From an uncultured Alphaproteobacteria bacterium (GTDB lineage Bacteria > Pseudomonadota > Alphaproteobacteria > RF32 > CAG-239), in the NCBI GenBank assembly GCA_944393665.1, contig CALYAX010000014.1, positions 1 through 37,698 on the forward strand: DNA of 37,698 bases. The letters run 5' to 3'. The position numbers were made by a program, and so were the translations under genes. Under the pieces are notes generated by a model, which saw only the letters and a program-made list of their open reading frames with translations, did not search any database and was not told where the DNA came from. This document shows positions 1 through 6,501 of the stretch, piece by piece. Each line of letters begins with the position of its first letter. Positions within the stretch are counted from its first letter, which is position 1.

Positions 1-128
1 TGTTACAAAGAGCTGGCAGACAAAATTATTGTTTCAACAATAATTTTGCTTAGCGCTTCTCTCGTCCCGACCAAATAAAAAACCACCTTAAAGGTGGTTT
101 TTTTTCATATCCGGGACGCAAAACTGCC
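1..128. repeat. 129-bp direct repeat, copy 1 (may extend left of window)
   Basis: First of two near-identical direct repeats spaced by 207-208 bp; the second is at 208-336. The unit contains a 12-bp perfect inverted repeat with a TTCA loop (21-48), then a GC-containing hairpin followed by eight T residues (80-105) that looks like a Rho-independent terminator, and finally a short conserved tail. The copies differ by a few substitutions and one T in the T-run. No gene is visible in 1-339. The stretch between the copies (130-207) shows only a small 5-bp stem (124-138) and no ORF worth calling. The left edge is cut by the window, so the true length is unknown. Confidence 0.75.
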
Positions 129-207
129 CTATCGGCAGCTTTGCAGAGGATTATACTTTGGCATCTAATTTCGCCTCGGGCGCTGTCGCTTTCCTCGCTC
201 AATAAGA

Positions 208-336
208 TGTTACAAAGAGCTGGCAGACAAAATTATTGTTTCAACAATAATTTTGCTTAGCGCTTCTCTCGTCCCGACCAAATATAAAACCACCTTAAGG
301 GTGGTTTTTTTTTCATATCCGGAACGCAAAACTGCC
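208..336. repeat. 129-bp direct repeat, copy 2
   Basis: Second copy of the repeat at 1-128. Its 12-bp inverted repeat is intact (228-255) and its terminator-like hairpin with nine T residues lies at 287-313. It ends four bases from the stop codon of the VWA protein gene, so it forms the immediate 3' border of the DGR operon. The T-run favours termination of plus-strand transcripts. On the minus strand the same stem is followed by a weaker TTTTATATTT run, so it could also end the DGR operon. Confidence 0.75.
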
Positions 337-339
337 GTT

Positions 340-1809
340 TTATCTTCCGTCACTCTGGCGGACGGGAGAAACCCGGAAGTTCTGACGGATTTGGGATTTA
401 TCCACATAGATTACCCTGCCGCAAACCGGATTGAAATTGTTGTTGTCATAAATAAGCCAGATAACGTTGGCTTTTTTGAGATCTTCACGCGGCATTGAAT
501 TTGAATAGCCATCGGTAAAAACTATTTTGTTAACTTCCTTTTTCTTGGAAAATGCCCGGACAGCCTGGTCGATATCGGTTCCGCCGCCGCCATGAATGAT
601 GAAATTCTCAATATCCTTGTTATTCTTGATTTCCTGAAAGTTAAAAATACGATGATCAAAACAACCAACTTTCAATTTTGATGTTTTTAAAATCGGTTTA
701 AGCTGGCGCAGAAATTCTTTCAGCATCTGCTCGTTGACAGAGCCGCTGACATCCAGCATGACCTCGGTTTCCGACTTGTTTTCATCTTCCAGTTCTTCCA
801 CCCGCGCCATATAGTCATTATCTGCCCCGGAGCGACGGTAAGACCAGCGGTCCTCCTCTTCTTCAATAGATTTCCGAAGCAGTTTTTTCCAATCGGCCGC
901 AGCTTTGCTTTCACCGAGTTCTCCATATGAATAGCCGCCGGATAAATTCTTCATGATTTCGTTTTTATGCCGCTCCAAACCCTGCCGCACCTGCTGCGCC
1001 TGCCGATGGCGTTGTTTCTCATTTTCAGCTGAAAAATTTTTTTCGAAATTACTGTCAGCTTCTTTTTGGCGCTCACCATCAGCTCCGTCGGCTGAAGATT
1101 GCTGAGAAGACCGGGGAGATTCGGTTTCTTCTTGCTTGTTTTTTTTATTCAGCAAATCTTTGATTTTATCGAGCAGGCTTTTTCCTTCCCCGTTTTGAGA
1201 CTGAAGGCGGCGCTGTTCTTCTTTTTCTGCCTTTTCAACAGCCTTTTTCCATATTTCATGGTTATCGTGGCCTGCCTGTTCTTTTTCATCTGCCTCATCG
1301 ACAGAGTTATCGCCGGAAGACTGGTTCTGCTGTTGTTTCGGTGAAGAGCCCTGCCCTTGACGACTGTCGGAAGATTGATTTTGTTTCTGCTGTTTTTCCT
1401 GTTCGCGTTCTTTCAAAAGCTTTTCATACATTTCCTCAGCAGAATGATTGACAGCTTCGGCAATATCAACACCGCCGTCAACCATGGGCAGTTCAGAATT
1501 TTTTAATATCTGGTTGATTACCGAATCGGTGGCAATATTCCATAAGCGGTGAACGCGGTCCTTACTGCGCAAAATATGATTGAACGCCACATGCATCACC
1601 TCATGCGCGTAAATAAAGGTTTTCTCATCATCTGACAGCTTTGAGAAAAACCGGGGAGAATAATAGATGGTCTGCCCGTCAGTCCCGGCTGTTTCTACCT
1701 TGTCATTTGCAACAGTTTTTAACTGGGACATGGTTACGCCCAGCAGCGGAAACTTCCGCAAGACGCGGCCCCGGATATAATCGATATCTTCCTGTTGTGC
1801 GGTCATCAT
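340..1809 (-). CDS. HEXXH metallopeptidase-like and VWA domain protein (DUF2201-like)
   Basis: About 489 residues. The N-terminal part carries HEVMH in a hydrophobic helix (about residues 69-73), the zinc-binding pattern of a metallopeptidase. A long Q/S/E/K-rich, probably disordered linker follows (about 125-285). The C-terminal third is a von Willebrand factor A domain with the MIDAS pattern: DVSGS, then a Thr in GGGGTD, then FTDG. This layout matches DUF2201-type proteins, which are commonly encoded with MoxR AAA+ ATPases. Inference: it is the effector or partner of the ATPase encoded two genes upstream. I chose the ATG that overlaps the previous stop as TAATG, with GGGAAG upstream; an in-frame ATG at 1824 gives five more residues but lacks a ribosome site. 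Proteolytic activity is not shown by the sequence alone. Confidence 0.8.
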   Translation of the reverse strand: MMTAQQEDIDYIRGRVLRKFPLLGVTMSQLKTVANDKVETAGTDGQTIYYSPRFFSKLSDDEKTFIYAHEVMHVAFNHILRSKDRVHRLWNIATDSVINQILKNSELPMVDGGVDIAEAVNHSAEEMYEKLLKEREQEKQQKQNQSSDSRQGQGSSPKQQQNQSSGDNSVDEADEKEQAGHDNHEIWKKAVEKAEKEEQRRLQSQNGEGKSLLDKIKDLLNKKNKQEETESPRSSQQSSADGADGERQKEADSNFEKNFSAENEKQRHRQAQQVRQGLERHKNEIMKNLSGGYSYGELGESKAAADWKKLLRKSIEEEEDRWSYRRSGADNDYMARVEELEDENKSETEVMLDVSGSVNEQMLKEFLRQLKPILKTSKLKVGCFDHRIFNFQEIKNNKDIENFIIHGGGGTDIDQAVRAFSKKKEVNKIVFTDGYSNSMPREDLKKANVIWLIYDNNNFNPVCGRVIYVDKSQIRQNFRVSPVRQSDGR

Positions 1810-2192
1810 TATTTTACTTCCCATACCAACGAGAGAGATTGGATTTTAGCGGAAACTTTCTCCCTTTGCGCCACCGGAATCACAATCTGCACATTAGCGG
1901 GGAGTTTATAATTTCCGGCGCGGCGGTCTTTCAGCAAACCGGCAAACTTTTGCTGAGCAATGTCATCAAGCCGGTCCAGCCCCTCTATCAACAAACAGGC
2001 CTTAGCTTTTTTAGCCTTCATTTCAATAAGTTTATGCCAATGCATAGGGATATGTAATTCACGCTCATCAATATCCGCGGAAAGGCTGACATAATTGTCT
2101 ACCTCAAAATCAGGAGCACCGACGACAATAACGGTTTGGGCGGGATTGGCGGCCAAAACCTGTTTTAATTTAAATTCTGCTTTCATCTCCAT
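1809..2192 (-). CDS. small AAA-like protein lacking a P-loop
   Basis: 127 residues, encoded between the MoxR ATPase and the VWA protein. It overlaps the ATPase gene by 23 nt and the VWA gene by a TAATG junction, so the three are translationally coupled. A clear AGGAG precedes the ATG. The middle resembles the second half of an AAA+ core: a hydrophobic strand ending in CLLIEGLD where Walker B would be, a helix rich in Q and L, then a KLPANVQIVIPV strand like a sensor-1 strand. The Walker A position reads VVVGAPDF and has no GK[ST]. I infer a degenerate, non-hydrolysing AAA relative acting as an adaptor or regulatory subunit. A fully unrelated small protein is possible. Confidence 0.6.
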   Translation of the reverse strand: MEMKAEFKLKQVLAANPAQTVIVVGAPDFEVDNYVSLSADIDERELHIPMHWHKLIEMKAKKAKACLLIEGLDRLDDIAQQKFAGLLKDRRAGNYKLPANVQIVIPVAQREKVSAKIQSLSLVWEVK

Positions 2193-3888
2193 TACCCTCT
2201 CCTGGCGTTTGATTTAATTTGCTGCAGTTGTGAAATCTGCAGAGCGCGATCATCATTTTGCCAATCCACAATGAATCAAAGACAGCCTGATTTTCGTGTC
2301 CCAGCTTCTCGCCTATAAAATGCCGCACTTTGCCGACGTACTTATCATCAACATGGCGCAGGCTTAAAGCGAGAGCCAGTTTGGCATCACTGTTTTGCGG
2401 AATATCCTGCGGGGTGTATTCGCCCTCAATAACCTCTTCCAGCGACAACGGCGGGTTCTGGGCATAGGCCAGCAGATTGGACGACAGCTCGCGTCCCATT
2501 TTGCTTTCCAGAAGCTCGCGGCGGATGACGCCCTTGTTATCATAGATAATATCCGACACCTGCTCCCAGCCGCGGGGATCCATCGCCCATTGCTGCGGAT
2601 TTTCCTCATCATAAGATGAATAAAAAACCTTGCTGCCGTAGGTAGCGACAAAAGATGATACCAAAGGATGTATATTCAGCCGTCCGGGGTCTTCCGGATG
2701 TTTGGTGCTTTTCTCGCTGGCCCATTCCAGCCAATCGGGAACATTGGCTTCCAGATAAATATGGCCGCACATACGCCGGAATAACGGCTCAGGCATATTA
2801 TAAGCCGCGCCTGACTCGTCTTTGCTGTTGCCGGCCAAAACCACAACCGCATTATCCGGCAGTTTTCCCTTGCTGGGGCTGATGGATTTTTTAAGCGTGA
2901 TATGGAAAATCAGGCTTTGAGTGGTTGGCCGCGCATTGGTAACCTCATCGATAAACAAAACGTGTTTTTTATCAGGTTCTTTTTCGCATTTTTTGCATAA
3001 TTCCACATACCAGTCCGGAGCCACCCAGACACCGCCCTGCTTTTCCTCATTCTCAAGCGGCAGCCCGGTTTTACCGTCAGGGTAACGAACTTTGCCGACA
3101 ACATCCTCAGGCAGCACGCCGTTCCACAACGGCACCGCAGTCAGGTCCGGATCTATCGCCTCGACACGGGCAGTCTTGCCGACTCCTGACGGCCCGTGCA
3201 GCATAAAGCTCATACCGTTCTTAACATAGAAATCGATCTGGTCTTTGACCGGCATTGGTTCATCAACCACCTTAATACCGTACTTTTTCTGGCGGGCAGA
3301 AGGCTCGGCAATTTTTATTCCCCCGTTTTCATCCCTCTCCTGCGTGTTTTCAAAAGTAAGAGAAGACTGCATCTCATTGGAGAAATAAGTATCCAGATAT
3401 TTTTTCATATCTGTTTTGGCGAAGTTGCCATCATAGTCATCGCTCTTGTTAAATTGAATACCGGCGATAAGGGCCTTTTTTGCGACCCAGATGCCGCTTT
3501 TATCCATCAGCCACTCAATGGGCTTAACCTCAAGCCAATAGGACTTTCCGTCCTCAATTTTTGTACCATCTGACATGACTGAGTCATTATCAGCCCGTTT
3601 TCCCTCGACGCGGACATACTTCTTGCCGCCAAAGACATATTCTTCATGTCTTTTGGGTTTCAGCCCTGAATTAAAATCTACCAAACCCGTGGCATCAAAA
3701 GTATAAACTTTGCCGGTGGTTTTCAAACCGTGATTTCGATAAGCTGATTCTAATTGAGAAGTTATAGACGGGGATGCTGCATCCTGCGGATATTCGCCGT
3801 ATTCACAGACATTTACCGTATTTCCGTTGGAAAGCCGGACTGCCCTCGCTGCGCTCGGGCGGATTTTAGATGTTTCAGATGAAGGCAA
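2170..3888 (-). CDS. MoxR-type AAA+ ATPase part of the DGR target protein
   Basis: Open frame of 572 codons, in the same frame as the 77-codon head at 3925-4158 and separated from it only by a TGA inside the VR and twelve further codons. Residues 1-180 hold the end of the CLec/FGE-like domain (RPALP) and a region with GEYPQ and YWLEVKPIEWL, typical of DGR target proteins (DUF6273-like). The AAA+ core follows: Walker A GPSGVGKT (232-239), Walker B VLFIDE (310-315), sensor-1 Asn in LAGN (354) and FRR as arginine finger (370-372). MoxR ATPases act with VWA proteins, and one lies two genes downstream. Position 3888 is a TTG with no ribosome site, so I doubt it is a genuine start; the intact gene probably begins at 4158. 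Confidence 0.8.
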   Translation of the reverse strand: MPSSETSKIRPSAARAVRLSNGNTVNVCEYGEYPQDAASPSITSQLESAYRNHGLKTTGKVYTFDATGLVDFNSGLKPKRHEEYVFGGKKYVRVEGKRADNDSVMSDGTKIEDGKSYWLEVKPIEWLMDKSGIWVAKKALIAGIQFNKSDDYDGNFAKTDMKKYLDTYFSNEMQSSLTFENTQERDENGGIKIAEPSARQKKYGIKVVDEPMPVKDQIDFYVKNGMSFMLHGPSGVGKTARVEAIDPDLTAVPLWNGVLPEDVVGKVRYPDGKTGLPLENEEKQGGVWVAPDWYVELCKKCEKEPDKKHVLFIDEVTNARPTTQSLIFHITLKKSISPSKGKLPDNAVVVLAGNSKDESGAAYNMPEPLFRRMCGHIYLEANVPDWLEWASEKSTKHPEDPGRLNIHPLVSSFVATYGSKVFYSSYDEENPQQWAMDPRGWEQVSDIIYDNKGVIRRELLESKMGRELSSNLLAYAQNPPLSLEEVIEGEYTPQDIPQNSDAKLALALSLRHVDDKYVGKVRHFIGEKLGHENQAVFDSLWIGKMMIALCRFHNCSKLNQTPGEGNGDESRI

Positions 3889-3995
3889 AGCGGGGCGGAC
3901 AGCGGGTTTCCGCCTATACGGATTTCAGTGATACCGGTCGCCATCTTCATCCACGACGCGCACGTCTCTATCATTAGTAGCGGACGCCGACCAAA
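3885..3995 (-). repeat. DGR variable repeat (VR)
   Basis: 111 bp, aligned without gaps to the TR at 5521-5631. There are 12 mismatches and every one falls on a T of the plus-strand TR, meaning an A in the coding sense: seven A to G, two A to T and three A to C. The 3' end in coding sense (3885-3912) is a nearly unchanged GC-rich block with one A to C change, the place expected for the initiation-of-mutagenic-homing (IMH) site. The changes alter 11 codons of the target protein: 63, 65, 70, 71, 75, 76, 77, 78, 81, 82 and 90. Codon 78 becomes TGA. Confidence 0.95.
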
Positions 3996-4158
3996 GATAA
4001 CCGGTATAATCCCCTTCAACATTCCGAGTGCCGCTGCTTCTATAACCGCCCAAGGCAATTGCCAGGTCAGAAATACCTGTTGGGATTCCGTAATTTTTCA
4101 TAACATCAAGTGCGCTATTGCCCCAGATTTGATCTTCTGTCAATAAAGTTGTTTGCAT
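3925..4158 (-). CDS. N-terminal head of the DGR target protein, ended by a stop in the VR
   Basis: 77 residues from an ATG with TAGGAG seven bases upstream. A TTG start at 4215 exists but has no such site. The sequence runs through a helical segment into GYLWSASATN, the conserved W-S core of C-type-lectin/formylglycine-enzyme-like variable domains of DGR targets. It then enters the variable stretch and stops at a TGA that is codon 78. In the TR the same codon is TAA, so the stop comes from the template. The lectin-fold domain would need the RPALP segment encoded after the stop, so this product alone should be unfolded or inactive. It lies 67 nt downstream of the reverse transcriptase stop, in the same operon. 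Confidence 0.75.
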   Translation of the reverse strand: MQTTLLTEDQIWGNSALDVMKNYGIPTGISDLAIALGGYRSSGTRNVEGDYTGYLWSASATNDRDVRVVDEDGDRYH

Positions 4159-4225
4159 GGGTACTCCTATCAGTTGTTCTGAAGGTACTATATCATGTTT
4201 TTTTAATTTAGACAAATATTATTTT

Positions 4226-5269
4226 TCAAAAAGTTGTGTCCAGTTGTTTCTTTCTACGTTTCAGGGCAGCAAACCACCGGTTAACCCGTTCCCATTCCCG
4301 GGTCCCGCTGAGGTGTGCTTTAAAAGCATTTTTGCGAATTTCCAAATACTCATCATCCACAATATTTTTCAAATAAAACCGGGCAATCGTTTTAAGGTAG
4401 CGCTGCTGTCTTTTTCTGGACGAGGCCCGCATTTTTTTTATGATTTTACCCCCGGGAAGCAGTCTGTGGTTAAACCCCAAAAAATCCAAGCCGTTGCTCA
4501 GCTTTCCAATCTGGGTCTTATCATTCAGCCGCAGTTTAAGCTCTTGTTCGCAATACTGAGCAATCTCGTCCCGGCTGTGCTGCAAAAAGGCCTTATTCCC
4601 GCTCAGCAAAATAAAATCATCCATATAACGGACATAATAACGAGCCCTCAGCCGTTCTTTTACCAGGCGGTCAACATCATTCAGATACAGCAGGGCAAAC
4701 CATTGACTGGTCTGGTTTCCCAATGGAACGCCGATATCGCCGTGCGACTCGATGACCAAGCGCAAAAACCACATTTCATCGTCAGAAAAGCCGCATTTCA
4801 ACAATTTTTCTATCAAAACCCGGTGGTTAATACTTTGAAAATACTTGGCAATATCACATTTTAAAAAATAAATATCCGGAGAGCGGGTATTGATATAGAG
4901 TTTTGACATAAATTCGTGCAGTCTTTTGATGGCAAACCCCGAACCTTTCCCGATACGGGAAGCGGCATTGTCATAAATCAGGCGGTTGTTCAGTACCGGT
5001 TCCAAAACATTTTTGCAAAAACACATCAGCACCACCCGGTCTTTGTAAGGCAGCGCCTCAATCAGGCGTTTTTTGGGATCAAAGATGGTAAACTGGCGAT
5101 ATTTTCCAAATTTGTATTTTTTGGCTGAAAGCTCCTCCGCCAATTTGGCAAGATTGCGTCCCAATTCAATTTCAAACATGATGGCCCCGCGCTTATGCTG
5201 TTTGCTCAGCCGGCAAAGTTTGTGCGCCTCCATGAGGTGTTCAAATGAAAAAATTTCTTTCAGGTTCAT
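4226..5269 (-). CDS. DGR reverse transcriptase
   Basis: 347 residues, starting at an ATG with GGAGAA upstream; the frame is open 19 codons further but without a ribosome site. Retroviral-type fingers and palm motifs are visible: FLKCDIAKYFQSI with catalytic Asp at 139, LGNQTSQ at 183-189 (the [I/V/L]GxxxSQ signature of DGR enzymes), YMDD at 215-218 with the two further catalytic Asp residues, and LDFLGF at 261-266. There is no maturase or endonuclease domain, and the length fits DGR enzymes. Family knowledge: these enzymes copy TR RNA with errors at adenines, and the cDNA replaces the VR. The TR lies 252 nt upstream and the mutated VR downstream in the same strand, which confirms the class. 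Confidence 0.95.
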   Translation of the reverse strand: MNLKEIFSFEHLMEAHKLCRLSKQHKRGAIMFEIELGRNLAKLAEELSAKKYKFGKYRQFTIFDPKKRLIEALPYKDRVVLMCFCKNVLEPVLNNRLIYDNAASRIGKGSGFAIKRLHEFMSKLYINTRSPDIYFLKCDIAKYFQSINHRVLIEKLLKCGFSDDEMWFLRLVIESHGDIGVPLGNQTSQWFALLYLNDVDRLVKERLRARYYVRYMDDFILLSGNKAFLQHSRDEIAQYCEQELKLRLNDKTQIGKLSNGLDFLGFNHRLLPGGKIIKKMRASSRKRQQRYLKTIARFYLKNIVDDEYLEIRKNAFKAHLSGTREWERVNRWFAALKRRKKQLDTTF

Positions 5270-5520
5270 TTTCTTCTCCGTAAAAAAAAGAAATACCCGA
5301 TAACACGTTAAAGCACCCGGCGTCAACGCATGTGGTATTTCTTAAAACAATTTATATGTTTTGGTTCTTCCACCGCACTGAGCCAAAGCTGACAGCGGTC
5401 AGAAAAGAGAAAACTTCCTTTGCTTTGAGCACGGGCGGCTCCTCCAGGAGCACACATATCAGGCTGGTTTTTTAGAAACTTGCGGCTTTGCCAATCGCAA
5501 ACTGTTGTTTCTCTTCAAAA
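5270..5520 (-). ncRNA. DGR spacer part of the TR RNA
   Basis: 251 nt without a gene between the TR and the reverse transcriptase start. In studied DGRs the RNA immediately 3' of the TR is required for cDNA priming and for binding the enzyme with Avd. Two compact hairpins are visible: CTGAC/GTCAG with an AGCG loop (5389-5402) and a GCTCC/GGAGC stem (5438-5451). RNA boundaries and the priming site cannot be read from the sequence. The interval also holds the ribosome site for the reverse transcriptase at its low-coordinate end. Confidence 0.6.
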
Positions 5521-5631
5521 GCAAATCGGGGCGGACAGCGGGTTTCCGTTTATTCGGATTTTAGTTATTCTGGTCGCCATCTTTATTCACGACGCGCACG
5601 TTTCTATTATTAGTAGCGGACGCCGACCAAA
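5521..5631 (-). repeat. DGR template repeat (TR)
   Basis: 111-bp non-coding template with 34 adenines in the coding sense, 12 of which differ in the VR. Read in the target frame it is rich in AAT and AAC codons, the classical design that randomises Asn codons while avoiding most stops. One codon breaks this rule: 5561-5563 is TAA, corresponding to target codon 78. The TR lies 50 nt downstream of the Avd-like gene stop and 252 nt upstream of the reverse transcriptase start, all on the minus strand. Confidence 0.95.
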
Positions 5632-5681
5632 AGACGTTTTAACAAGTTTTCCCTTATTTAAAACCTTTCGGTTTCAAATCT

Positions 5682-6266
5682 CTACAGTTTGTTCCTCCAT
5701 TTTTCATCATCGCTTTTTTTCCAGGCCGCAGCGAGATTAATTACCTCTCCGGTCTGCTGCGATATTTGTTTATATTGCCTGGCCAGAATACAGCCGGCAT
5801 TTTCAGCCACCATAGAAATATAGGCCAGCATTTTAAGCTTGATAACCGCGCTGACTTGAAAATCTTCGCGACTTTTTTTATTCTCCGGGGTATCAAGACG
5901 GATAAAATTGGCATTCAGCAGATCCTGAACGGCATCAAGACAGAAATTCTGCATCCGGTTTACAAAAACGCCGCGAAATTTGGCCGGTGATTTCATTGTC
6001 ACCGCAAGAATATAAGCTCCCAGTTTTTTAGCCTTGGTAATAACAATCAGTTCGCTGGAGTCAGCGGGAATTTTGGAGACAAGCTCCAAGTCTGCATCAT
6101 TTTCCCCGCGGCTGTTTTCATCAGGCCTAAATTTTTTGTCATTAGCCATGGCAACAGCTTTCCGGGTGGCAAACAGGTCATCCATCGTGTTGACGGCTCC
6201 GATTTCATTCTTGACCTGCCGGGGAATTCTCAATCCGGGGCGGCGGCTTAACCGGTTTTCCTGCAT
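5682..6266 (-). CDS. Avd-like DGR accessory protein
   Basis: 194 residues, ATG preceded by AAGGA. The C-terminal 120 residues form a predicted helical bundle with the pattern of DGR four-helix accessory proteins: SPAKFRGVFVNRMQN, then VSAVIKLKMLAYISMV, then ARQYKQISQQTGEVINLAAAW. In known DGRs such a protein forms a basic pentamer that binds the reverse transcriptase and the TR RNA. The first 75 residues are charged, look flexible and are an unusual extension compared with the roughly 120-residue family. The gene is first in the DGR operon, directly upstream of the TR, so the same transcript could supply mRNA and template RNA. The family call rests on pattern and position. Confidence 0.8.
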   Translation of the reverse strand: MQENRLSRRPGLRIPRQVKNEIGAVNTMDDLFATRKAVAMANDKKFRPDENSRGENDADLELVSKIPADSSELIVITKAKKLGAYILAVTMKSPAKFRGVFVNRMQNFCLDAVQDLLNANFIRLDTPENKKSREDFQVSAVIKLKMLAYISMVAENAGCILARQYKQISQQTGEVINLAAAWKKSDDEKWRNKL

Positions 6267-6326
6267 TGATTTTCCTTAATTCGTAAGTTGAGATAATACG
6301 ACAAATTATATTTAAAAAATGACATA

Positions 6327-6353
6327 ATTATACAAAAAAGTCCACCTGCAAAA
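6327..6353 (-). promoter_or_regulatory. possible promoter of the DGR operon
   Basis: On the minus strand a perfect TATAAT (6332 to 6327) sits about 60 nt upstream of the Avd-like start in a very AT-rich stretch. A TTTTGC at 6353-6348 would be a poor -35 with 15-nt spacing. The rest of 6267-6501, a divergent intergenic region, shows nothing else I can name. Confidence 0.3.
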
Positions 6354-6501
6354 TCATTTAAAATTTTTTTGAAGCTTCCGCTGAGGATTCCGAGAATTAA
6401 AATGACGGACCATACTGCCCGGTTTTCTAAGAAACTTTATAATTGAATTATTGAAAAAATTTTTATATGCTGGTGTGGACAAGTTATTTTGAAGGTACCA
6501 C

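Larger units (their letters stand above)
2170..4158 (-). other. reconstructed full-length DGR target: variable CLec domain fused to MoxR ATPase
   Basis: Reading through the TGA at 3925-3927 gives one 662-codon frame with no other interruption. It comprises a variable C-type-lectin/FGE-like domain at about residues 1-95, a DUF6273-like region at about 105-270 and a AAA+ core from about 300 on (Walker A near 322-329). A single stop in 662 codons, exactly at a mutable TR adenine codon, argues that the two frames are one gene in its other VR states. The frame is not altered, because TR and VR have no indels. The alternative is that the two halves are now separate genes, with the ATPase reinitiated from a weak start. 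Confidence 0.7.

Noticed and set aside
55..74. tRNA 3' end (CGTCCCGACCA) serving as an attachment site in the repeats
   Set aside because: No T-arm consensus (GGTTCGAATCC-like) precedes it and the matching acceptor strand lies downstream instead of upstream.
1..336. CRISPR array suggested by the repeated units
   Set aside because: Only two 129-bp units with a 79-bp interval, no short regular repeats and no cas genes.
3842..3860. Cruciform downstream of the VR as known from some DGRs
   Set aside because: Only a 4-bp GC stem (six with a G-T pair) around an 11-base loop; the known elements have longer stems with tetraloops.
3925..3927. TGA read as tryptophan (alternative genetic code) to explain the stop inside the target gene
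   Set aside because: recG ends with TGA at the normal family length, several ATGA gene overlaps use TGA as stop, and Trp is encoded by TGG throughout. The TR has TAA at the same codon, which a TGA-Trp code would not explain.
4157..4864. 235-codon open frame on the plus strand
   Set aside because: It lies opposite the reverse transcriptase gene, which has full catalytic motifs and family length; the plus frame shows no domain and no ribosome site.
4226..5269. Group II intron or retron instead of a DGR
   Set aside because: No maturase or endonuclease domain, no intron RNA domains V/VI, no msr/msd structure. The TR/VR pair with adenine-only changes fixes the class.
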